A stretch of 64,000 nucleotides of DNA from Sclerodactyla briareus (GCA_026419785.1 JAODTK010004643.1:110853-174852), one strand, 5' to 3'. Counted from the stretch's first letter, positions 25,001 to 33,180 are shown. A program made the numbers and translations. The notes: generated from the letters alone by a model not told the origin.

Positions 25001-25669
25001 CTTGTTTTTAAATGATGGCTTTAGTCGAAACAACAGAACAGAACGTGAAATTCGAACTTGAACAATTCCCATTAGTCAAATATTTCAATCGCCCCAGCTA
25101 TATCTTGATCCCAATTTTGACCAGAGATCCAGAGATGACAGAAGATTAAATAAACCAGCTAACTCCTACCAACGGTTCTGACTTGTTATCCGAAGACCTA
25201 CCGAATGAAGGGTCACTACTCAACATTTAGCATCCATGGGCCCTACTTTGAAGGGTCAGTATCTGAAGGGTTCCTACGCCGCATTGGAACTTGGGGTTAT
25301 TTTCATTCCTGAAGGCTCATGAAATTCCGGAGGGGTTGCTAGTGCTAGCACCAAATTGAGAATTGGGTTGCTACTCTGACGGGTAGGAATAATGAGGCAG
25401 TCTGCCTACAATGAAAATACCAACCTAGGAGCAAGTATTCACTTACAGACACTCCCATTCAATGCATGACATAGGAGTCAACATGGAACACAAGTTTCTT
25501 CTTGGAATGAGTCTGACTTCTTCAGTTGTGCAACCTTATCCTTCAACTAATCCTATGCGAGGCTGTTGTGCCAATTTCGCTTTTTTGCCCCGCCTGGCTG
25601 CTGCTTTTGAGGCTCGTTTGAGGCATCTTGATGGTTGAATGGGAGAGAAGATCTTGCTGTTTTTCAAGC
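3825..25669 (-). CDS. PARP3: PARP3-like ADP-ribosyltransferase gene, 5' five exons (3' part outside window)
   Basis: Overall gene entry; exons are listed separately. PARP3 is known as a nuclear, DNA-break-activated ADP-ribosyltransferase whose WGR domain senses broken ends and which acts in end joining and mitosis. Seen here in order: a basic N-terminus, a WGR domain (motifs LNQTN, NNNKYYVIQLL, RWGRV, then KYTLIEVE) and the helical regulatory domain (QELIKLIF, IMFEEQM, MPLGKLSKGHI, ARGFD, FYTVRPHSFG). Wording such as DYN-x-x-LNQTNI, GEPG, KYTLIEV and LSK-x-x-I-ARGF fits PARP3 better than PARP2 or PARP1, judged from memory of the families. Introns are 1975, 1435, 16845 and 680 bp, and all four have GT-AG ends. 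The catalytic domain (HYE triad) is not visible between 3824 and 1, so it is probably beyond the window. Several exons carry one-base frame breaks while splice sites stay intact, which I read as assembly indels, though a recent pseudogene is not excluded. Confidence 0.85.
4729..4872 (-). CDS. PARP3: PARP3 exon 4, linker and start of helical regulatory domain
   Basis: The acceptor is CCCCCGTGCAACAG and the likely donor is CTAG|GTTTGT at 4728. In phase with exon 3 the exon reads LEAIDEADGAVNSHEDRAV. After a frame change it gives TLDKPT, after another QELIKLIF, and after a short damaged stretch IMFEEQM. These are the first helices of the PARP regulatory domain (family pattern: LD-x-x-T-Q-x-LI-x-x-IF ... 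MF). The distance from the WGR end to TLDKPT is about 35 residues, against about 32 in human PARP3, so no exon seems to be missing between exons 3 and 4. Two or three one-base indels within 60 bp keep this from being an open ORF. Confidence 0.8.
5050..5590 (+). repeat. Dispersed repeat family K, copy 1
   Basis: It starts GGCGATCGCCCCCCCAGG, then CCCCTGGTTGCGCTATCAG, and contains ACCCCCAGTGACTCAAATC and TAGACACACTGAATGCCCT. These are the same ordered blocks as the other copies. It starts about 180 bp outside PARP3 exon 4, in intron 3. Confidence 0.65.
7205..7860 (+). repeat. Dispersed repeat family K, copy 2
   Basis: It starts GCCCCAGTGTCTCGCTGGTTGC and contains ACCCCCAGTGACTCGAG and GACACACTGAATTACCT. 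These blocks recur in the same order at 5050-5590 and 25795-26190. No coding content. Confidence 0.65.
7856..8050 (-). repeat. R380 dispersed repeat, partial copy
   Basis: It matches the right two thirds of the R380 family (AAAATCTAATCA...CATCTAC, CACCTACTTTCATC, TAATCTTGCTACACAG, AATAGCTAATTAAC). It is truncated where the 950-bp repeat resumes. Confidence 0.7.
10196..10548 (-). repeat. R380 dispersed repeat, full copy
   Basis: Reverse-complement copy of the family seen at 52407. It ends TTTCCTTCGGCGAGACAAAAA and includes a short CA-rich stretch matching the (GT)n of the plus copies. It abuts the end of the 950-bp tandem repeat. Confidence 0.8.
10549..12159. other. Intron 3 sequence without named features
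   Basis: Ordinary intronic DNA apart from the hypothetical stretch at 11562-11985 and a poly(T) run near 12018-12040. Confidence 0.4.
11562..11985 (-). CDS. Hypothetical coding-like stretch, frame-broken
   Basis: Two overlapping minus-strand frames (11979-11758, including ELTSFLDADKGSVLQGISVH; and 11810-11562, including KGAGLVRSAHTKYKSRTKR) could be one protein-coding stretch joined by a frameshift. No family recognised. In PARP3 intron 3, between repeat blocks. Confidence 0.2.
12160..12835. repeat. 78-bp satellite, diverged block
   Basis: About eight diverged monomers with TAGGCTAACAGCTTATAGACTACAG-like and AGTGTTGCATAATACAGG-like words. They carry many one-base gaps and grade on the right into the 24-27 bp minisatellite. 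Confidence 0.85.
12836..13740 (+). repeat. 24-27 bp minisatellite (TTCATAATAGGAAAAAGGGTCC)
   Basis: About 35 units of roughly TATTCATAATAGGAAAAAGGG followed by TCCG, with frequent one-base indels. The unit is AT- and purine-rich. The same motif in the opposite orientation occurs at 14510-14701 and at 1-125. Confidence 0.93.
13741..14156. other. Spacer between minisatellite blocks
   Basis: A G/A-rich segment (13800-13900) followed by an AT-only stretch (about 13908-13990). No gene. Confidence 0.5.
14157..14509 (-). repeat. R380 dispersed repeat, full copy
   Basis: Same family and orientation as 10196-10548. It contains ATAGGCTAATTACCTCA, AGATCCTGCTACGAGAG and ends GCTCAGGCGAGGCAAAAAC. It sits between the two opposite-facing minisatellite blocks. 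Confidence 0.8.
14510..14701 (-). repeat. Minisatellite, inverted block
   Basis: About seven degenerate units reading CATTATGAATATCGGACCTTTTT, the reverse complement of the 12836-13740 unit, so the two blocks form a large inverted pair around 13.74-14.51 kb. Confidence 0.85.
14702..15354. other. Unassigned intron 3 sequence
   Basis: C-rich and T-rich segments (14930-14950, 15140-15180) give proline-rich chance frames. No motif. The piece 14877-15230 resembles 53440-53700 in opposite orientation in a few words (CATGCAGCA(C)TC, ATGTCCCAAAAT), hinting at another dispersed repeat. Confidence 0.35.
15355..15723. repeat. 78-bp satellite, left remnant of the array split by the LINE
   Basis: About four to five monomers of the TTTAGTGTTGCATAATAGGG type, ending abruptly at the LINE boundary. 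It was presumably continuous with 19568-21235 before the LINE inserted. Confidence 0.9.
15724..19566 (-). mobile_element. CR1/L2-clade non-LTR retrotransposon (LINE), nearly full length
   Basis: This 3.84-kb insertion splits the 78-bp satellite: satellite sequence stops at ...AGGGAAC (15723) and resumes at AGAACAAG (19567), suggesting a GAAC target duplication. On the minus strand the domains are, in order: a PHD-type zinc finger (18946-18674, C-x2-C ... C-x2-C ... W-V-C-x2-C); an APE-type endonuclease (18512-17970, with ETKL, FRKDRTRGGGG and later TLPTRGD); and reverse transcriptase (about 16850-16340, with SGVHQGTVLG, a DQQDLQADL stretch and CFNSLKC). The C-terminal part (about 16183-15920) has LKWDSREHRR, typical of CR1/L2 elements. 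The sense 3' end is GATGAAAATGAAA, an L2/CR1-like simple tail with no poly(A). Frames are broken many times. It runs in the same direction as the host gene in intron 3. Confidence 0.85.
19568..21235. repeat. 78-bp satellite array, about 21 monomers
   Basis: A well-preserved tandem array. The monomer contains CATGCATGGATT, TGACCTGATGG, TAGGCTAACAGCTTATAG and GCATAATGCAGGACATC; total 78 bp. Monomers come in types differing after GGATT (GAGG, TATG, AAGG) and in the second half (ATATGCATAATGCAGGACATC versus TTTAGTGTTGCATAATAGGGAAC). The TTTAGTGTT type occurs near both ends of this block and in the two satellite blocks to the left. It lies in PARP3 intron 3. Confidence 0.95.
21718..21912 (-). CDS. 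PARP3: PARP3 exon 3, second half of WGR domain
   Basis: A clean 195-bp, 65-codon exon with no frame break. It opens with GEPGAKATRSF directly continuing RWGRV, then has EYAKKF, DKTKNKWEDRENF and GKYTLIEVE, the standard end of a WGR domain, followed by an acidic linker (VDQEE). The acceptor (CACGAAAG) is preceded about 18 bases upstream by TACTAAC, a textbook branch-point sequence; the donor is AAAAG|GTATC at 21717. This is the best-preserved piece of the gene in the window and the best anchor for homology searches. It borders the 16.8-kb repeat-filled intron 3. Confidence 0.93.
22230..23300. repeat. GACTCGAGTC / TGACTCA word cluster in PARP3 intron 2
   Basis: ACTCGAGTCA near 22237 and GGCTCGAGTCAGTGACTTGA with CTCGAGTCAC at 22311-22340; TGACTCATT near 22384; further GAGTCACT, GAGTCATT, GGGTCATT and CAGTCAT words to 23270. 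It may be the remains of a transposon with subterminal repeats; a second cluster is at 56240-56410. Confidence 0.5.
23348..23471 (-). CDS. PARP3: PARP3 exon 2, first half of WGR domain
   Basis: The exon follows a pyrimidine-rich acceptor (TTCTCTCATTTGACAG) and ends at a consensus donor GTAAGT at 23347. It encodes QDYNS then LNQTNINKNNNKYYVIQLL and ends exactly at RWGRV, the name-giving Trp-Gly-Arg of the WGR fold. One base is missing near 23440 (between the DYNS and MLNQTN codons), giving 124 bp instead of the 125 needed for an open frame. The RWGRV|G split is in phase 0 with the next exon. WGR domains bind the 5'-phosphorylated end of DNA breaks and relay that to the catalytic domain. Confidence 0.9.
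23735..24080 (+). repeat. TTGTGAACACGA family, copy 1
   Basis: Blocks GCTTGTGAACACAACTCAAG, TTTTCGGGTCAGATCAAAGG, TCATCTGAGGTCAAC and CTTGTGAACACGATTAG recur at 32760-33180 and 45070-45260. Located in PARP3 intron 1. Confidence 0.7.
25447..25669 (-). CDS. PARP3: PARP3 exon 1 (first coding exon)
   Basis: The start codon is at 25626-25624, with A at position -3. The exon is preceded by an AG at 25671-25670 after a T-rich run, so 25669-25627 would be 5' untranslated sequence of an internal exon and a further upstream exon is possible. The translation is strongly basic early on (R-A-S-K-A-A-A-R-R-G-K-K-A-K), as is usual for PARP2/PARP3 N-termini. It continues through KKLVFHVDS to HALNGSV before a strong GTAAGT donor at 25446. 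The VDS then LLQDYN spacing across the junction with exon 2 matches the family (VDP...VYEDYN in human PARP3). At least three one-base frame changes are needed, one of them just after the start codon. Position, composition and junction phase support the call; the exact start is less sure. Confidence 0.65.
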
Positions 25670-25794
25670 CTGAAAAATTATCTGTAAGAAACAGAGAGTT
25701 AAAAATATTGAGGCTTTTGGCAAGAAATGATTGATAGGTTGGGTTGACAAAGTGACAACAACAGCAAGAATTATAATTTTAAAATACAAGGCGC

Positions 25795-26190
25795 TCCCCC
25801 AGGTCTCGCCTGGTTGCCGATCAGTGGTTTCTTCCATGCAAAACAGTTAAAGTCATTCACTGTGTTGCTTTCAATCTTGGTATCGCATTCAACAGAAAAC
25901 AAGATTCATTGACCTCCATTTTCTCAGTACCAATGGTGGGACCATGGAATACAACAAAACTTATTCGCATGAATGAAGCAAATTATACACATTGTTAACC
26001 CCCAGGTGACTCGAGTCCATGTTAAAATTTTGAGGGACTGAAGGTAGGACCAGACCATGAAGCTCATGAAAATCGAACAAACTTTGAAATTTGGATATAA
26101 AATTGATGCAAAAATAAACATACTGAATGGACCTTTTGGACCTCCAGTCTATGTTGAAATGTTGAAAATAAAGCCATACCCACATTTTTT
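25795..26190 (+). repeat. Dispersed repeat family K, copy 3
   Basis: It starts GCGCTCCCCCAGGTCTCGCC and TGGTTGCCGATCAGTGG, and contains CCCCCAGGTGACTCGAGTCC and CATACTGAATGGACC. It lies just upstream of PARP3 exon 1. Confidence 0.65.
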
Positions 26191-27019
26191 TTTTCGCCTT
26201 TTGCATGTCGTCCCTCTCCCAAGATATCAAACCAAACTCCCACATTCTTTGAACTTCAAATAAATTTGTATGCTTCTGCCACCACAGGGAAGGTTGATTG
26301 CCACAAGTAAAATTAATTTTTGTATTGACAGGAAATTCGAACCTGAAGAAATGTCATGCTTTTTTTGGTCATTGATATGAAAGTTTAATGAACCAGATGG
26401 GTTGATGAACGATATTATCACCTTTTCGGGGATTCAGTGGGTTGTTCAATTTTGGCTTAATAGATATTTCAACCAACCAGATCTACAGGTAAAAAAAAAA
26501 AGCAAAACTGCCAGTTAGAAGATGTAATAACAGGCTCCAGAAAAATCTGAGAGCATATTTAGAGGTGGAAAGTGTGCCACACACATGCCCTGGTGAAAAT
26601 GCTAAGCATTTTTTCTGAACTTCAGGCAAGACAAAATATAGTGTGAAACGAGGTATTCTCTTCAAAATATCAAACGAACACACAGCCATTCCTGATTATA
26701 GAATGGCTCTATTTCTAACCACCACTAGGCCTAAGATTGAAAACTAGTATTCACATATTTTTCTCCAAATGGCCTTTTTCCTTGAACACATTATATTTCT
26801 TCTTGGGAATTATTTAGATGATCAGGCAACATTATTAATCTGATTATATGGCTGTTTTCATTCCCTGGATCATCTAGAAGAGAATGACATTCTTACCCGG
26901 CCCATACCAATGGTTTTAGTAAGCACAGATCTACAGTGTCCCAATTGCTCCTCACTTTCATGACCTTGTCAACTCTCAAATTATAATTTAATATATAAGC
27001 CTTCCCATGTTGACAGTGT
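26191..27019. other. Region upstream of PARP3 exon 1, unassigned
   Basis: No coding stretch or clear promoter element was recognised. If exon 1 is the first exon, regulatory DNA should lie here and in family K at 25795-26190. Confidence 0.3.
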
Positions 27020-28310
27020 CTGCTTGACTCACAAAGGCTTTCGACAAGTGGTCGCACAAACACCTCCTCTATCAATCGAAATTTATTGTCTTAGAGAACT
27101 CTCTGCATTGGACATTCTTCAATTGGAAGCAGTAACATCCAGCACAGTTACCAAATTTAAAAGCTACATCCACAGAGTTATTAGATCTACATGGGAGCTT
27201 TATATGAGCCTGTTGAAGCTCCCTGCTCCCTCTTCTCTGCTGATCTACTGAAGTGGAATACATGTAACACAGCAGGTGAATTGGTACTCAAAGAACCCGT
27301 GTTGACGGTGATCTTCCACCACGAGTAAGGTGAACTCTGGAGTCCTGCAGGGTACTAGTCCTTGGCACCACTTTTTCCTGTACATAAACAATCTCACTGA
27401 ACTCCTGTTCTTCTAGGTTCCCTCATTTGCTGGCGATGCCCAGATCGACTCTTTGGCGACAAAAGGATATTGACTCTCTTGCTGAGGGGTCATGTTATTA
27501 CCACCATCCTAAAATCCAAAAGCCCCACAAATTAATTTTATAATTGGCAAAACCCCAATCAAGTCAAATCACACCACTCCCTTGGCGTTCCCTGAGACTC
27601 CAAATTTTCTTGGAGTTGGATGACTCAATTTCTATCATCACTGCCAAAGCCACCAAGATTTGAAATTTCCTAGAAATTTGCTACTTATAATCATCCATTC
27701 CATGTCAAAGAGTTGGCTTATAAAATCTGTGTGCGGCCTCAACTCGAATACGCTTTCCAAGTACACTAAGTTAGTACTGGTTTAGAGAAAACATATAAAA
27801 TAGACCTTTCAAAAATCCCAGATGGTTGAATATGTAAATCCAGGTAGATTTGTCATTGGCCGCAGTCGCTACTACCCCCTGCGACTGACAGTAGGCCTAT
27901 AAGAGATGTTATTGTCTCCTCCGTCTTTCTGAATTGGGATTCACTCGTGCATAGAAGAGACTTAGCTGTTTCTGGATGTCACCTGTCCCTCAAATTCTTC
28001 ATCAGGAACTTAGCTGTCCCACACCAGAATGTCTTTATTGGCACACACTAGGTCCAACACCCATCCCTCCAAAATTTAGCTTGCAGTTCGACACTGTCGG
28101 GGGCTCCCCTTTTCCCAAGGACCATTTCTAATTGAACAAGCTCCCTCCAAGTATTGCTGGATTAGGTAGTGAGAACACTTTCAAGAGGGAATTAATAGCC
28201 TACCTTGTTGCTGAACCAATAATGGTCTTTGTTGCACACAGCAAAACCTCTTATCTACCCATCTAATGGCCAGTTGGGCACATTGGAGTATTACAATGAA
28301 GATTAAGAAA
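27020..28310 (+). mobile_element. CR1/L2-type LINE, 3' reverse-transcriptase fragment
   Basis: Visible motifs in order: KAFDKWSHKHLL near 27040 (RT block with the first Asp), GVLQGTSPW near 27340, FAGDAQID near 27430 (the FADD box with one Asp changed to Gly), FLGV near 27605, RPQLEYAF near 27738 and LNWDSLVHRRDLA near 27933. The 3' end, TTGGAGTATTACAATGAAG (about 28284), is nearly the same as the 3' end of the LINE at 15724-19566, so they are the same or sister families. It is 5' truncated and frame-broken, so presumably dead. Confidence 0.75.
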
Positions 28311-28370
28311 AACTGACTGATGAAGTTGTTGACCAATCAGGGGGACGTTCACATGTTTACACAAGACATC

Positions 28371-28421
28371 AAAGCCTTTTCAGCTCTTCGGACTGAGATC
28401 TGAAAAGGCTTTGCTCAGTCC
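28371..28421. repeat. Interlocked inverted repeats
   Basis: AAAGCCTTTTCAG (28371-28383) pairs with CTGAAAAGGCTTT (28400-28412), and GGACTGAG (28390-28397) pairs with CTCAGTCC (28414-28421). The two stems cross, a pseudoknot-type arrangement. Located shortly after the 3' end of the LINE fragment. Confidence 0.7.
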
Positions 28422-29284
28422 ACTTCAAGCCGTTGTTATCGTGGGTTTTTATCGCTAGAGTTGACCGCTCCAATTTTTTTCATTTCTGTCATCTTTACAG
28501 TGTTACTGGAGCTCATTGTCGCAAAAGGTTTATAGCTGCACTGTAGTGTAACTGAGCACAGACATCCGGACACTCCTGGAATGCATACTGAGCCGAAAAC
28601 CAAAATAATTGCTCAATTTTGAGTTGAAACATCAGTTTCAATCCGGGATGTCCCGCATTTTAGGTGAGGGTAGAATAACAAGTACAAATGTCAGGATTTT
28701 GTGGCGATACAAACTCACAAATGAGTGGAATATCATAATTTTTTTTTTCTGGCTTGCTCCATGGCCTGCTAACACAGAGTGCCCATATGAAATGAGTTGT
28801 GCACGTTATATATATGTAGAACATTGGGGATGTCTAGTATGTAGTTTTGTATGTAAGGTATAGGAGCATTATATAAAGCCTTATAGACCTTTATGCGAAT
28901 AGCATGTTGCGTGCACTGTGGGCTGTTTTTGATGCAAGTTGGGTCTTCGGGGCAGTTTTGTGTTAGCTCTATTGGAACAACTTGTAAATTTTCAACATCT
29001 TTCTTCTCTTTCCCTGTGCATATTCTCTCAAAATTTCGTATGTTGTCCCTGTTTTTACAATCTTACGTGACGAATCTGACGAAAATGTGTAATATTTCGC
29101 CAGAAAAAAACAATTTTATCCGCTGAAATCCTATTTGGAGTTGGCTTCCATAGACTGCCTACTTTGCCCCCTGAGCTAGGCTCTGTAGACAGTCGACTCA
29201 CGACTGAGTATGTTCCTTTCCCTCACATAGATCATGGTGATGTAGGTCCGAAAACACAGTCGGGAGTCAGCAACTAGGCTAGAT

Positions 29285-30610
29285 CACAATGCATTGCGAG
29301 AGGCTATTTGCAAAAAGGGTAATATTAAAAAACTTGGAAATGACATTCAACGCCTCTAAATGCAACCATGCGGAGTTCCAGAAAACGACAACCAGGAAAA
29401 GCTGATTACACCATGCTTGGACAGGACCTGGAAGAGGTGAAAGAAAACAAGTACCTAGGGGTGATCAAGTAAAAACAACTTGAAATGGGACAAACAAACC
29501 AAACATGCCGCATCCAAGTCCACTGGTGTATTGAATTTCATTCAGAGGAACTTCGGCCCTTGCTCACGGAAAGTGAAAGAGAACCTCTATGTGACACTTG
29601 TCCAACCACACCTTGAATATGCCTCTCCAGCATGGAACCCTAGTACAAAATCAACTGCAGGGTTCACGATACGCGGGGGCCCAGGGGCTATTAGCCCCGA
29701 AAATACACCAATAACCCCAGGTCCTAATGAAATTGTATAACCCAGGGGCTATTTTTGAGTGGAAAATAGCCCCTGGGTTCTCACTCGGTCACATTTAGGA
29801 AGGCCTAACTAATAACTGCAGCAAGCACTATTTCAATGTTTTGTTGGCAGACTGACACTTCAGTGTATGTAGTTATGCACGTGAGCTAGGTTTTATAGCC
29901 TCTGTGGTTGATTTTCTCATTTGAAGCACTGGTCCGCCTCAGTGCAGAAGTCGAGAAAGTGATCAGAGCCCCTGATCCTGCCAAAATAACCACTGGTCCC
30001 ATGCCAGATTCCACTAACCAGGGGCTCTTTCTTTTGAAAAGTCATCCCCTGGACTCTGATCCCTTATTTCAAACCCTGACCAACTGAGACACCTCCAGAA
30101 AGTCCAGTGGCATGCTGCAAGATTTGTTAGGGGCAACTACGATACACATTAATCTGTTACCGAAATATCGGCCAACTCGAACTGGAAATCGGTTGAGGAG
30201 AGACGACAAAACCAAAGGATAGCAATGTTCCATAAAAATTATCCATCACGAGGGCTAACATAGACCTGGATAGATATACTTCTTCTTCTACTAAACCTAA
30301 GATGAGCAGAACTAGACATACAATTCTCGACAATTTGAGGTCTCCCACCATTCATCCACCAACTAGTCATTCTTCATCGAACCAGTTAACCTCTGGAATG
30401 CACTTCCAGAAGACACCATTAATATCAATTCTATACAGTTATTTAGACACCGACTCATGGATGCGACAACTACATAGGCTAGACGAATCCACCGAAAAGC
30501 CTCCGCTCTCGCCTAAAGTAAGACCGTCAGTTGTATCCCTAGCTAGCAGAACTTTTCGGAGGTGGAAACTACAAAAGGTATATACAACAAGTACAAGGTG
30601 CGCAAATTGA
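29285..30610 (+). mobile_element. CR1/L2-type LINE 3' fragment interrupted by a hAT-like element
   Basis: The left part (29285-29657) reads TFNASKCNHA, EENKYLGV, LNFIQRNFGPCSRKVKENL and LVQPHLEYASPAWNP, the thumb and C-terminal region of a LINE polymerase. The right part (30087-30480) continues with LRHLQKVQWHAARFV, WKSVEERRQ and VNLWNALPEDTININ. Between them sits the 421-bp element at 29658-30078. The family differs in its 3' end from the 27-28 kb copy. It is 5' truncated, with at least three frame breaks. Confidence 0.8.
29658..30078. mobile_element. Non-autonomous hAT-like DNA transposon (421 bp)
   Basis: The ends are CAGGGTTCACG and, inverted, CAGGGTTTGAA, typical hAT termini. The flanks ATCAACTG (29650-29657) and ACCAACTG (30079-30086) match at 7 of 8 bases, the 8-bp target duplication expected of hAT elements. 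It lies inside a LINE reading frame, so the insertion point is certain. It has no transposase. Internally it carries a perfect 17-bp inverted repeat (29739-29755 and 29763-29779, 7-base loop) and further CAGGGGCT-type words near both ends. Confidence 0.88.
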
Positions 30611-31054
30611 CGACGGACCATCCATGCTACCTACCACTAGTACCAGTAGTACAGTACCATTAACTTGCTGGGTTCACGGGCAGAAGCTTCGTTCTGAGCC
30701 CAAAAAGGGTTTCCAGGGGCAAGATGATTATTCACTCAGTCACAGCGCCACATTCGTCGCTGGGCTCAGGCTTTCGTACTCGTAGACCAGGAATTCTCCG
30801 CCTATCTAAGCGAACGATCTTAGCACGTTCACTTATGAACCTATACTGTCCCAGTCCCGGTACGGTGTACGCAAGTACCACACTACAATTAGATGACGAA
30901 CTGGAACGAACATGCAGGCTTGGAGGTCTGTAACAAATGACGTCACAAGTTATTTATGGATTGCTTGTCGCCACTTGTTTTTAGATAGGGTAACTCTGAC
31001 GTACGTGTAGAGCTTAGTTAGCCTGCCCTGCGTAGTGTTAAAATCCAGCACAAA

Positions 31055-31700
31055 TTACAGGCGTGTATCCAGGTGGGGGAGAGGAATTTCTCCCCCCCCC
31101 CCTCGGGGACGAGGGGGGGCCCCGTCCCCGGGTTAGAGGAGGAGGAAAATGAGAAAGGGAGGAGGGAAAGGAAAAGGGGGGAAGAGAAAAGAAAGAAAGG
31201 AAAGAAGAGAGAAGAAAAGAGAAAGGAAGAGGAAGTGAGAGGAAGGGGTGGGAAGATGCAAGAGAAACCGACAAACTGAAAAGAGACTAGACATCTTGAG
31301 TCATATACGCAAATTAATCGTGTTGAAGAACGTTCCCAAGATTTTGGCACTATAGCCACCCCCTTCCCAGCAAACACGAAACCCCACACCCACTACAATT
31401 GAGCTATCAGGGATATGTGAGTAATTTGATTTCGGTGGTCCGCCACATACGCGCTATAAGGCGTAAGTTGAATTCAATTTCGACATAGGCCTAAATTAAT
31501 GTTGACATTATTTGTCGAAAGACGGCCTAATCATCTGCTTTCGTGATTGCCGCCGCGCCTGCAGAATCAGCTAAAATAATAAAACGTTACCCCCGTTAAC
31601 CCAACTCCAAACGTTCTACTATAAGTCCCCGCCCTAATAAAATCCGATCCGCATCAGCCGACGATAGTGTTCCGCTTCAGATGACCACGTTATGAATTCA
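31055..31700 (+). repeat. R700 dispersed repeat, copy 1
   Basis: It contains a G/A-rich tract, GAGTCATATACGCAAATTAA, GGTGGTCCGCCACATACGCG, ACGTTACCCCCGTTAACCCA and TAAGTCCCCGCCCTAATA. All recur in order at 48345-49040. Confidence 0.8.
31140..31255 (+). repeat. Purine-only tract (GGAGGAAAAG-like)
   Basis: About 110 bases of almost pure G and A, part of the R700 repeat. The matching tract in the other copy is 48372-48540. Confidence 0.85.
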
Positions 31701-32194
31701 GACATTCCAAGTCGCACGCATTTGGCGTGTGACACATTTCCAGGTCTTCACATGCTCACATGCCATCTGGACTTTATCACACGCAATCCAATTAAACAGC
31801 CTCCCAGAGTTTGTTTATGCTGGCTGAGGCTAGGCCTAAACCTAAAATCAGGTATATAGCTGCCCGATTAAAATGGTTTTGGTTTCATCCAACATCCACT
31901 GGTAAATATTGAATTACTGACAAGTTCCATACTATGCTAGCTGATGACTAATATAACTGTGGTTTTTCCCCGCCGGCTGCACGCGGTCGGCTCGACTACC
32001 AAGTTAGAAACTTCAGTTGCAGAAACCTGGTGCCCACATGCTGACGTACGTATGACAGCAGACACGTGACATGTGATTTGGCATGGATTGCAGGGTGCCG
32101 TACGCAGAGTTGCAAGATGTGCATTCATTCAGTTGGAGTCAACAGCAGACATAAAAGAAATGTTCGATCCGAAAACGGAGCAGGATCTAGGAGG

Positions 32195-32510
32195 ATCATG
32201 GCCAGTGACACCGGTGAACAAGCCGGTCCATCTCGAAGAAACAAAAAGACTGGACGTAAACGTCAAAGGGATGCGCATATGCTATGGATATAGCCACAAC
32301 AAAACCGCATGGGAAGAAGAAAGAGTTTGGATTTTGTGGGCTATTCCTCCGTATCTGATCAACACATATTTTGCGCAATATGCAAAGGAGTGTCTGTTGC
32401 ACACAGGGAGCGGCTGACCTTGAAAGACATGCCAAAAAGCAAGTTTCACAAAAGTAGCGTTCGCTGGATTGAAGAACCAACAAAAGCTAATTCCAGGCCA
32501 AGAAAGTGAC
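32195..32510 (+). pseudogene. BED/C2H2-like zinc-finger ORF remnant, possibly of hAT origin
   Basis: One frame reads MASDTGEQAGPSRRNKKTGR with further basic residues, then a stop at 32291-32293. It resumes with GYSSVSDQHIFCAICKGVSV, then RERLTLKD and, after a probable missing base, a His and SKFH. The C-x2-C ... H-x-x-SK-x-x-H layout is that of the N-terminal fingers of hAT transposases and their host-adopted relatives. A competing open frame (32073-32417) overlaps and looks like chance. Partial, with no downstream catalytic region recognised. Confidence 0.4.
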
Positions 32511-32579
32511 CCACTTCATGAGAAGGTGAGTAAGCTTATGTACTTAATAGCAAAACCTCACTTTGAGGCATGCCCTCTT

Positions 32580-32614
32580 GGATTTTTTTTTTTTTTTTTT
32601 TTTGGGGGGGGGGG
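32580..32614 (+). repeat. Poly(T)-poly(G) junction
   Basis: About 21 T followed directly by about 12 G. Such homopolymer junctions are prone to length error. Confidence 0.9.
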
Positions 32615-32684
32615 AATGGCGATCGTTTTGGGCCATTGGATTAACTTGACGAAGTCAGAGAATCCTTTGCAGTCATGACATTGT

Positions 32685-32758
32685 GGGTGTGTATATGTAT
32701 GTAGTATGTATGTATGTATGTTGTATGATGTATGTATGTATGTATGTATGTATGTAGT
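32685..32758 (+). repeat. (GTAT)n microsatellite
   Basis: About 18 units of GTAT with a few one-base interruptions. Confidence 0.95.
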
Positions 32759-32759
32759 G

Positions 32760-33180
32760 GTACGCTGGCTTGTGAACACAACAACTCGACCCCACCTGTT
32801 TATATGAAGCAACTTGGTAGTTGTGTTCCCATGATGAGTGAACATAACACTTGTTTGGGGTCAGGTCAGAGAACGTCTGAGGTCACCAGAAAGTCAAAGT
32901 CTGAAAACCTTGTGAACACGATAGGCAGAAGGCTGGTCTGTCGGTTCAAATTTGAGTGTGACTTTCGTATGGGGAGTACAGGGAAAACCATCGTTCTGAT
33001 ATAAGTCGGGGTGAAATTTTGGTCAAAATAGAAAATTTGTGAAAAGTCAAATAGTGCCAATTAAGGCTTGTGAACACGATTCTGACGATATGTTCCATAA
33101 GAGCTGGTCAATCTCCATTGTCCTTGTGTCTGGCTTAGGTTGTCAGAAAGAGTCAAGCAATCACTAAGCCTTTTGGCTTT
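32760..33180 (+). repeat. TTGTGAACACGA family, copy 2
   Basis: Blocks GGCTTGTGAACACAACAACT, GGGGTCAGGTCAGAGAACGT, CTTGTGAACACGATAGG and, at the end, GGTTGTCAGAAAGAGTCAAG with AATCACTAAGCCTTTTGGCT. Confidence 0.7.

Noticed and set aside
32073-32417. Open frame of 114 codons overlapping the zinc-finger stretch
   Set aside because: It has no recognisable motif, and the alternative frame has the Cys/His pattern and basic leader expected of a real finger.
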